DNA of 64,000 nt, taken from NCBI GenBank assembly GCA_902558835.1, contig CACEFK010000001.1, forward strand, positions 114,945 to 178,944, read 5' to 3'. The translations under genes and the position numbers were made by a program. The notes beneath the pieces were generated by a model. It was given only the letters and a program-made list of their open reading frames with translations. It searched no databases and was not told the DNA's origin. Shown here one piece after another: positions 58,433-64,000 of the stretch; position 1 is the stretch's first letter, and the number at the start of each line of letters is the position of its first letter. This stretch comes from an uncultured Pelagibacteraceae bacterium (lineage in GTDB: Bacteria > Pseudomonadota > Alphaproteobacteria > Pelagibacterales > Pelagibacteraceae).

Positions 58433-58633
58433 ATGGGAATTCATTACGATTACAAATCAACTAAAGGTAATAAGCTTATGGAAAAGCAAGCTAAAAGAGA
58501 GAGAAAGCTTGCAGAAAAAAAAGCTAAACGTTTAGCTAAAGAGGGCTCAAAAAAAGAAGTGGAAAAAACAACCACATTGGATCCCAATAAACCAATTTCT
58601 TTAGATTTCCTGACTAACCCAAATAAAGAATGA
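58433..58633 (+). CDS. Small charged protein of unknown function (66 aa)
   Basis: ATG at 58433 with AGGAAA 5 nt upstream. MGIHYDYKSTKGNKLMEKQA continues into a Lys/Glu/Arg-rich helix (about 15-45, probably a coiled coil) and a short non-helical end with LDPNKPISLDFL. No membrane segment. It overlaps the next tiny gene by 4 bp (ATGA), which overlaps dcd, so all three seem translationally coupled. Family not recognised. An internal ATG at 58478 is an alternative start. Confidence 0.65.
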   Translation: MGIHYDYKSTKGNKLMEKQAKRERKLAEKKAKRLAKEGSKKEVEKTTTLDPNKPISLDFLTNPNKE

Positions 58634-58731
58634 GTTTAAAAGAAAAAAATGAGCGTTTAAGCTTGGCGCTTAGAAAAAATTTAAAGAAAAGAAAAATTTT
58701 CCAAAAAAAAAATAAAAAGAAAAATAAATAA
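58630..58731 (+). CDS. Small basic protein (33 aa) in the dcd-murA operon
   Basis: ATG at 58630 overlaps the upstream TGA (ATGA); its TAA at 58729-58731 overlaps the dcd ATG (TAATG). [20 protein letters not shown] continues to a Lys-rich tail. The core [13 protein letters not shown] resembles tiny basic proteins of other alphaproteobacteria with the pattern R-L-x-x-A-L-R-x-N-L-x-x-R-K, found near murA. Double stop/start overlap is strong evidence that it is translated. Function unknown; RNA or ribosome binding is only a guess from charge. Confidence 0.65.
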   Translation: MSLKEKNERLSLALRKNLKKRKIFQKKNKKKNK

Positions 58732-59291
58732 TGTCGATTCAACCTGATTCTTGGATTAAAAAAATGTGCAAAGAGCACAATATGATAGAGCCATTTTTAG
58801 ATCATCAAGTTTCTGAAGGAAAAATTTCTTATGGATTAAGTAGTATGGGATATGATGTAAGAATCTCCGATGAATACAGAATTTTTACTAATGTTAATAG
58901 TTCTTTAGTTGATCCAAAGAATTTTTCTGATGATAACTTTATAGAACGAAAAGGACCATACTGCATTATTCCACCAAATTCATTCGTTTTAGCTAAAACA
59001 GTAGAATATTTTAGAATACCAAAAGATGTTTTGTGTATTTGTGTTGGAAAAAGTACTTATGCAAGGACAGGAATTATTTGTAATGTTACTCCAATTGAAA
59101 ATGAATTTGAGGGCAACATTGTAATTGAGCTAAGCAATACAACACCTAATCCTGCAAAAATTTATTCAAACGAGGGAATAGCGCAATTTTTATTTTTCAA
59201 ATCAGATACTCAGCCAGAAACAACTTATAAATCAAAGAACGGTAAATATCAGGGCCAAACTACAATTCAAGTTGCTAAAATTAAAAAGTAA
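58731..59291 (+). CDS. dcd: dCTP deaminase
   Basis: 186 residues, trimeric dUTPase-like fold. [20 protein letters not shown], then the [10 protein letters not shown] and [19 protein letters not shown] segments with the catalytic glutamate, and EGIAQFLFF near the end. Converts dCTP to dUTP for thymidylate synthesis. Starts within the stop of the 33-residue gene and lies 3 bp before murA. Confidence 0.95.
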   Translation: MSIQPDSWIKKMCKEHNMIEPFLDHQVSEGKISYGLSSMGYDVRISDEYRIFTNVNSSLVDPKNFSDDNFIERKGPYCIIPPNSFVLAKTVEYFRIPKDVLCICVGKSTYARTGIICNVTPIENEFEGNIVIELSNTTPNPAKIYSNEGIAQFLFFKSDTQPETTYKSKNGKYQGQTTIQVAKIKK

Positions 59292-59294
59292 TTT

Positions 59295-60554
59295 ATGGAT
59301 AAATTTCTGATTAATGGTCCTTGTAAAGTCAAGGGCAACGTTTCAATTTCAGGTTCTAAGAATGCATCCCTACCGATATTAGCTGCAACACTTCTATTTG
59401 ATAAACCTGTAGTAATCAACAATTTACCAAGAGTAAGAGATATTAATACAATGTTAAATTTATTAAAGTCTCTTGGTTCTAAAATAATTTTATCAAAAGA
59501 TAAAAAAACAGCAAAAATTTTAAATAAAAAAAATATGAAAACTTTTGCCAGTTATTCTTTAGTTAAAACAATGCGTGGTTCTATTTTAGTTTTAGGTCCA
59601 CTTATTTCAAAATACCATAAATCCAAAACTTCTTTACCTGGTGGATGTTTAATTGGTGCTAGACCAGTTAATTACCATTTAACAGCATTAAAAAAACTTG
59701 GTATGAAATATGAGTTAAAAGATGGATATATTTTAGCAAAATCAAAAGGAAAACTTAACGGAACAAGTATAAATTTTCCACAGATAAGTGTTGGGGCAAC
59801 TGAAAATTCTATAATAGCAGCCTGTTTAGCCAAAGGAAAAACAGTTTTAAAAAATTGTGCAATTGAACCTGAGATAAAAGATCTTACAAATTTTTTAAAT
59901 AAAGCTGGAGCGAAAATAAAATGGACAGGAAGAGTTTGTAAAATCACAGGTGTAAATTCTTTAAATGAAACTGAATATTCTGTAATGGCTGATAGAATAG
60001 AAGCAGGTACATTTTGCGTAGCTGCAACACTTGCAAAAGGTAATTTACAAATAAATAATTTAAATCCTAAAATTATTGGTACAGAAATAAAATTACTAAA
60101 AAAAGTTGGTGCTAAAATTAAAACTAGTGAAAATAAAATCTTAATTAAAGGACCTGAAAAAATAAAATCAATAAAAAGCATCAAAACCAGAGAATTTCCA
60201 GGCATTCCTACTGACCTTCAAGCACAATTGATGGTTTTAATGTGTAAAGCAGTTGGCAAAAGTTCAATAACTGAAAGTATTTTTGAAAATAGATTTATGC
60301 ATGTTGCAGAATTGCAAAGACTAGGAGCAAAAATAAATATTAAAAATAATACTGCTACGATAGAAGGAAATACTAAATTCATTGGTGCCGAATTAATGTC
60401 TAGTGATTTAAGAGCTTCTGTTGCTTTAGTTCTAGCAGCCATAGTTTCTAATGGTAAATCATATATTAACAGAATTTATCACTTAGATAGAGGTTATGAA
60501 AAAATAGAAAATAAATTAAAAAAAATAGGTGTTAAAATTAAAAGATTAAAATAG
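59295..60554 (+). CDS. murA: UDP-N-acetylglucosamine 1-carboxyvinyltransferase
   Basis: 419 residues, two inside-out alpha/beta domains. GSKNASLPILAATLL near the N-terminus and the active-site loop LPGGCLIGARPVNYH with the catalytic cysteine (the residue fosfomycin alkylates) are present, so the enzyme should be of the sensitive type. First committed step of peptidoglycan synthesis. The stop shares one base with the DUF2948 GTG start. Confidence 0.96.
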   Translation: MDKFLINGPCKVKGNVSISGSKNASLPILAATLLFDKPVVINNLPRVRDINTMLNLLKSLGSKIILSKDKKTAKILNKKNMKTFASYSLVKTMRGSILVLGPLISKYHKSKTSLPGGCLIGARPVNYHLTALKKLGMKYELKDGYILAKSKGKLNGTSINFPQISVGATENSIIAACLAKGKTVLKNCAIEPEIKDLTNFLNKAGAKIKWTGRVCKITGVNSLNETEYSVMADRIEAGTFCVAATLAKGNLQINNLNPKIIGTEIKLLKKVGAKIKTSENKILIKGPEKIKSIKSIKTREFPGIPTDLQAQLMVLMCKAVGKSSITESIFENRFMHVAELQRLGAKINIKNNTATIEGNTKFIGAELMSSDLRASVALVLAAIVSNGKSYINRIYHLDRGYEKIENKLKKIGVKIKRLK

Positions 60555-60946
60555 TGAATAAATATTTAGCAAAAATAATAGCAAGTGACCAAGAAGGTTT
60601 ACAGATGATCTCAGCTTGTAGTTCAGGGGCTAAGGTTAAAATTGCAGATATAAAATATCTCGCATCCAATAAGGTTTTTTTATTATCAATTGAAAGAATC
60701 AAGGTTGAAAGTGATCAGGAAGATAAAAAAATCAATAGTATTTGTAGGTTTGATTTTGTTGATAAAGTAAGATCAAAAAACATTGATCAATCAAATCAAG
60801 AAACTGTTTTAGAACTAATAGGTATAGATTATTTGAAAAATAATGATGTTTATGAAATAAATCTTATTTTTAATAACAATGCTCATATTGCTTTAACTAC
60901 AGAAACTATTGAAGCAAGATTAGAGGATCAAAGTGAAATTAAATAG
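60554..60946 (+). CDS. DUF2948-family protein
   Basis: 130 residues, GTG start at 60554 overlapping the murA TAG. The sequence has IIASDQEGLQMISACSSGAKVKI followed by strands and RFDFVDKVRSKNIDQS, the DUF2948 pattern. This family sits between murA and hisD in alphaproteobacteria, and the same order is found here. Function not established. It lies 2 bp before hisD. Confidence 0.88.
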   Translation: MNKYLAKIIASDQEGLQMISACSSGAKVKIADIKYLASNKVFLLSIERIKVESDQEDKKINSICRFDFVDKVRSKNIDQSNQETVLELIGIDYLKNNDVYEINLIFNNNAHIALTTETIEARLEDQSEIK

Positions 60947-60948
60947 TT

Positions 60949-62232
60949 ATGAAGTTACTAAATAGTAAAAGTAAAAATTTTGATAAATCATTAGAGAATT
61001 TGCTTTTACAGAGAAAAAAAAAAATTCAATCAGATTCTGTTTCTGTAACAAATATAATTAAAGATGTAAAAAAAAATGGAGATAAAGCATTATTAAAATA
61101 TGAGAAAAGATTTAATCAAAACAACATAATTATTCCAAGCTCAAAACAAATAAAAAAATCTATAAATTCACTTGATAGAAAAGTAAAGAAGGCAATCGAT
61201 ACGGCTTATAATAGAATTTATAAATTTCATTCACTTCAAAAATTTAAAAATATTTCTTATACAGATAAATTAAAAAACAAACTTGAATATAAATATGTGC
61301 CTTTAGAGTCTGTTGCAATTTATGTTCCTGGTTCTACAGCTTCATACCCATCGAGTGTGTTGATGAATGCTATTCCAGCAATGGTAGCAGGTGTTAATAG
61401 AATAGTTATGATTAATCCAGGCTATAAAGGAAAACAAAATCCAGCTGTATTATACGCCGCAAAAAAATGCAGAATAAAAGAAATTTATTCTATCGGGGGC
61501 CCTTCTGCTATTGCAGCAGTATCTTATGGGACTAAAAAAATTAAAAAAGTTCATAAAATAGTTGGTCCAGGAAACGCATATGTTGCGGCAGCAAAAAAAG
61601 AAGTTTTTGGTGTTGTTGGAATTGAAGGTATGACTGCAGGTCCTTCAGAAGTGACAGTAGTTTGTGACAAATTCTCAAATCCTGAGTGGGTTGCAAGTGA
61701 TTTAATTGGACAAGCTGAACATGATATTCTTGCACAATGTATTTTGATTTCAAAAGATAAAAATTTACTAGATAAAGTAAAAATTGAAATTACTAAACAA
61801 CTAAAAGAAATTCCAAGAGCTTCTGTTGCAAGAAAAAGTTTAATTAATAATGGAATTCTTATGTATATTTCTTCAGATGCTAAAATAATAAGTGTTGTAA
61901 ATAAAATTGCACCAGAACATTTAGAATTAAATATTAAAAATTATAAATCGTTAGTTCCGAAAATAAAAAATTCAGGATCAATATGTTTAGGAAAATATGC
62001 AGTAATGGCAATGACTGATTATAATATTGGATCAAACCATGTGTTACCAACTAATGGTTCCGCAAAATACTCAAGCGGCATAAGCGTGAATGAATTTTAT
62101 AAAAGAATTTCATACATAAACTTATCAAAAAAGGGTATTGAAAGTCTTGGACCATCAGTTATAACACTTGCAAATTATGAAGGGTTGGTTGGACACGCTC
62201 AATCTGTAGTAAAACGAATAAGGAGAAAATAA
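60949..62232 (+). CDS. hisD: Histidinol dehydrogenase
   Basis: 427 residues. [20 protein letters not shown], then [16 protein letters not shown] and [13 protein letters not shown] (NAD and substrate contacts), QAEHD (zinc) and [11 protein letters not shown] are intact. Catalyses the last two steps of histidine synthesis. AGGAGA at its 3' end serves as Shine-Dalgarno for infA. Confidence 0.96.
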   Translation: MKLLNSKSKNFDKSLENLLLQRKKKIQSDSVSVTNIIKDVKKNGDKALLKYEKRFNQNNIIIPSSKQIKKSINSLDRKVKKAIDTAYNRIYKFHSLQKFKNISYTDKLKNKLEYKYVPLESVAIYVPGSTASYPSSVLMNAIPAMVAGVNRIVMINPGYKGKQNPAVLYAAKKCRIKEIYSIGGPSAIAAVSYGTKKIKKVHKIVGPGNAYVAAAKKEVFGVVGIEGMTAGPSEVTVVCDKFSNPEWVASDLIGQAEHDILAQCILISKDKNLLDKVKIEITKQLKEIPRASVARKSLINNGILMYISSDAKIISVVNKIAPEHLELNIKNYKSLVPKIKNSGSICLGKYAVMAMTDYNIGSNHVLPTNGSAKYSSGISVNEFYKRISYINLSKKGIESLGPSVITLANYEGLVGHAQSVVKRIRRK

Positions 62233-62234
62233 AT

Positions 62235-62450
62235 TTGTCAAAACAAGACTTACTGGAATTTAAAGGTACAGTGATAGACCTACTTCCTAATGCTATGTTT
62301 AGAGTAAAATTAGAAAATGGACATACTGTTACTGCCCATACAGCTGGTAAGTTAAGAAAAAACAGAATTAGAGTTCTCCAAGGTGATAATGTGACAGTTG
62401 AAATGACACCTTACGATCTTACTAAAGGAAGAATTATCTTTAGGGGATAA
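62235..62450 (+). CDS. infA: Translation initiation factor IF-1
   Basis: 71 residues, [20 protein letters not shown], single OB fold ending [13 protein letters not shown]. The start is TTG at 62235, with AGGAGA (62221-62226) at 8-nt spacing, because the mature N-terminus immediately follows. It lies 2 bp after hisD and 4 bp before tRNA-Phe. Confidence 0.95.
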   Translation: MSKQDLLEFKGTVIDLLPNAMFRVKLENGHTVTAHTAGKLRKNRIRVLQGDNVTVEMTPYDLTKGRIIFRG

Positions 62451-62454
62451 ATAA

Positions 62455-62529
62455 GGCTGAGTAGCTCAGGAGTAGAGCAGAGCCCTGAAAAGGCTTGTGT
62501 CGGAGGTGCGAATCCTTCCTCAGCCACCA
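62455..62529 (+). tRNA. tRNA-Phe(GAA) with unusual D- and T-loops
   Basis: 75 nt. The acceptor stem GGCTGAG pairs with CTCAGCC, followed by A and encoded CCA. The anticodon stem GAGCC/GGCTT encloses CTGAAAA, giving GAA. The T-stem GGAGG/CCTTC encloses TGCGAAT, so position 55 is G instead of T. The D-loop AGGAGTA is only 7 nt and lacks the usual spacing of G18G19. Confidence 0.93.
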
Positions 62530-62609
62530 CCATAAAGTTTCATCTTGAAATAATCATAAAAGAAATTAACTTTAAGAGATAATAAATAACAAAAGGACTT
62601 AGAAATAAG

Positions 62610-62822
62610 ATGAGTACACTACAAGGAAAAATTAAATGGTATAATGGTAAAAAAGGATACGGCTTCATTGAAAGAGATGATAAAGAAAAAGATGCCTTTG
62701 TTCACGCTTCAGCGGTAAAAGCTGCCGGTATGAGATATCTCAATGAAGGTGATAAACTTGAATTCACATTAGAAGATGGTCCCAAAGGTCCTTCTGCAGT
62801 TAATTTAAAAAAAATAGACTAA
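62610..62822 (+). CDS. cspA: Cold-shock domain protein
   Basis: 70 residues, one CSD OB fold: GKIKWYNGKKGYGFIER contains RNP1 (KGYGFI) and DAFVHASAV contains RNP2. An RNA chaperone; whether it is cold-induced is unknown. An 80-nt leader with a distant AAGGA lies upstream, and a strong terminator follows 18 bp after the stop. Confidence 0.94.
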   Translation: MSTLQGKIKWYNGKKGYGFIERDDKEKDAFVHASAVKAAGMRYLNEGDKLEFTLEDGPKGPSAVNLKKID

Positions 62823-62840
62823 TTTAGAAATAATTTATAA

Positions 62841-62877
62841 GGGCGTTTTATCTATCAAATAGATAAACGTCCTTTTT
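62841..62877 (+). terminator. Rho-independent terminator of the cold-shock gene
   Basis: GGGCGTTTTATCTAT (62841-62855) pairs with ATAGATAAACGTCC (62859-62872) with one bulged T and one G.T pair and a CAA loop, followed by TTTTT (62873-62877). Confidence 0.9.
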
Positions 62878-62908
62878 CAATTTAGACCTTGAATATTAAT
62901 TTTTTTTG

Positions 62909-62997
62909 TCTAAAAGACCGTTAATGAATATAAATTTTGCATACAGAAAGACTTTTAGAAGTACTCACAGAAACTGTTTCCATAGCCAGTAGGCTAT
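62909..62997 (+). ncRNA. Candidate small RNA of three hairpins between cspA and tRNA-His
   Basis: The 176-bp gap after the cspA terminator has no ORF but has structure. TCTAAAAG (62909-62916) pairs with CTTTTAGA (62952-62959); ACAG-AAA-CTGT forms a small hairpin (62967-62977); ATAGCC-AGTA-GGCTAT (62982-62997) is a stable hairpin followed by TTATTTATATTA, which looks like a terminator. The G/C-containing stems stand out from the background. A promoter is not clear. It could also be the leader of the tRNA-His-hisS transcript. Confidence 0.4.
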
Positions 62998-63053
62998 TTA
63001 TTTATATTATAATTTTAAATCCACATAAAATAAGATAAAAACAAAGAGGATAA

Positions 63054-63128
63054 GCCCGGGTGGTGTAATGGTTAGCACGGAAGTTTGTGGAACTTTAAGT
63101 TTGAGTTCGACTCTCAGCCCGGGTACCA
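63054..63128 (+). tRNA. tRNA-His(GTG) without G-1, discriminator A73
   Basis: 75 nt. GCCCGGG pairs with CCCGGGT (first pair G.U), followed by A and encoded CCA. The anticodon stem GAAGT/ACTTT encloses TTGTGGA, giving GTG. The base before G1 is A, so no encoded G-1, and the discriminator is A where C73 is usual. The T-loop TTCGACT is canonical. hisS starts 4 nt after the CCA. Confidence 0.93.
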
Positions 63129-63132
63129 AAAA

Positions 63133-64000
63133 ATGAATAAAGAAAAAAAATTAATTCCTGGATTACCTTCAGGATTTGAAGATCGTTGGGATAAAAAACT
63201 ACTTCTCAAAAAAAAGCTTTTAAAAGCTATTGAGAATAATTTTATTAAATTTGGAGCAGAAGCTCTGGAAACCCCTTCGTTTGAGATAAGTGAAAATATA
63301 GGATCTTTTTTGGCAGAAGATGATACTAATCCTATGTCTGATGTATTTTCATTTCAAGATGGAGAAAAAAACATTACTCTTAGGTATGATCTTTCAAGCC
63401 CACTAGCTAGATTTGTTGCTCAAAATAACCAAGAGCTTCCATCAATCTTTAAAAGATTTGCTATTCAAAATGTCTTTAGGAATGAAAAGGCTGGTAATGG
63501 AAGATACAGAGAATTTATGCAAGCAGATTTTGATATTATTGGAAATGTTAATCCTGCTCAGGCAAATGCTGAGCTTTGTAATTTAATATCAAGTACTTTG
63601 TTAGATTGTGGTCTAAAAAAAGATCAATTTACAATTAACATTAGTAACAGAAAAATAGTTCAAGGACTAATTGATGATTTAAAAATATCAGAAGAAAAGC
63701 AAGTGAAAGTAATCAGGGCAATTGATAAATTAGATAAACCAGGTTTTGGTTTGAAAGGTGTTGAGGATCTTCTTAAAAAAGAGAGAAAAGATATAAGCGG
63801 TGCGGTCACTAAGGGTGCAGATTTAAACGATGAACAAGCTTCTGAAATACTTAATTTTCTAAAAATTAAAGATTTAAAAGAATTGAAAGAAACTTTAAAA
63901 AATCGTTTATCTCAAGAAGGTATAAAGGAATTAGAGCAAGTATTTGAAGTATTGGGCTACAGTTCAAATTTAAATCAGGTCAAAACAAATTTTACAATTG
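63133..64000 (+). CDS. hisS: Histidyl-tRNA synthetase, N-terminal part (runs off window)
   Basis: 289 codons open to the window edge from the ATG at 63133. It starts MNKEKKLIPGLPSGFEDRWD, then class II motif 2 region FKRFAIQNVFRNEKAGNGRY and REFMQADFDIIG. This is a divergent alphaproteobacterial-type HisRS: motif 1 and 2 spacing and the RNEKAGNGRYREF segment differ from the enteric RNERPQKGRYRQF form only moderately, but the N-terminus is distinct. Together with the adjacent unusual tRNA-His it fits the known co-evolved pair in part of the class. Confidence 0.9.
   Translation, partial: MNKEKKLIPGLPSGFEDRWDKKLLLKKKLLKAIENNFIKFGAEALETPSFEISENIGSFLAEDDTNPMSDVFSFQDGEKNITLRYDLSSPLARFVAQNNQELPSIFKRFAIQNVFRNEKAGNGRYREFMQADFDIIGNVNPAQANAELCNLISSTLLDCGLKKDQFTINISNRKIVQGLIDDLKISEEKQVKVIRAIDKLDKPGFGLKGVEDLLKKERKDISGAVTKGADLNDEQASEILNFLKIKDLKELKETLKNRLSQEGIKELEQVFEVLGYSSNLNQVKTNFTI

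Overview
The window is an AT-rich, tightly packed alphaproteobacterial chromosome segment that I attribute to SAR11 (Pelagibacterales, 'Candidatus Pelagibacter'-like). The reasons are the extreme A/T bias with lysine/asparagine/isoleucine-rich proteins, intergenic gaps of usually 0-50 bp with many 1-4 bp start/stop overlaps, a full set of alphaproteobacterial gene neighbourhoods (fdxA-carD with a SUV3-type helicase; murA-DUF2948-hisD; rpmH-rnpA-yidD-yidC-argB-HAD-dapD-dapE; BolA/J-domain/CobS/CobT), and no insertion sequences, prophage, CRISPR or plasmid genes. It is core genome rather than an island.

Layout. 1-2.8 kb: a DedA/YqaA-type membrane protein cut by the left edge, tRNA-Leu(CAA), a long-chain acyl-CoA ligase, and a 30-residue histone-H1-like lysine-rich mini-protein ending in a bidirectional terminator. 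2.8-6.9 kb (minus): carD, fdxA, a TerB-like gene and a SUV3-like RNA helicase. 7-13.6 kb: a PLP aminotransferase, a TAXI-type TRAP transporter (binding protein, hairpin, fused permease), a PaaI thioesterase, a small membrane peptide behind tRNA-Arg(ACG), and a thiolase. 13.7-18 kb: aceE with a fused lipoyl domain, then aceF. 18-26.6 kb: an EamA transporter, uppP, gltD-gltB and an alpha/beta hydrolase. 26.6-37.1 kb: a GT4 glycosyltransferase leading into the translation block thrS-infC-rpmI-rplT-pheS-pheT-lepA and an unknown gene. 37.2-44.3 kb: tRNA-Ser(GGA), gyrB, a RegB-type redox kinase, and the cobT-cobS-J-domain module divergent from bolA. 44.3-50 kb: aroB, aroK, two unknown membrane/exported genes, then def-fmt-truA. 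50-57.4 kb (minus): rpmH, rnpA, yidD, yidC, argB, a HAD phosphatase, dapD, dapE, a frameshifted HDAC-family deacetylase and a SET-domain methyltransferase. 57.5-64 kb: a TVP38 protein, tRNA-Thr(GGT), two small basic proteins, dcd, murA, DUF2948, hisD, infA, tRNA-Phe, a cold-shock protein, a candidate small RNA, tRNA-His and the start of hisS.

Most of the window is housekeeping: translation, pyruvate oxidation, ammonium assimilation, and cell-wall, lysine, arginine, shikimate and histidine biosynthesis. The parts worth a second look are the eukaryote-chromatin-like pieces (H1-like mini-protein, CarD with an H1-like tail, SET methyltransferase, HDAC-family deacetylase broken at an A8 run), the lipoyl-AceE fusion, the CobS/CobT module with a J-protein and BolA but no CobN in view, three tRNAs with unusual features (Thr, Phe, His), several promoters that leave almost no 5' leader, and a three-hairpin intergenic element before tRNA-His. 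All functional calls rest on motif recognition by eye; no database search was run.
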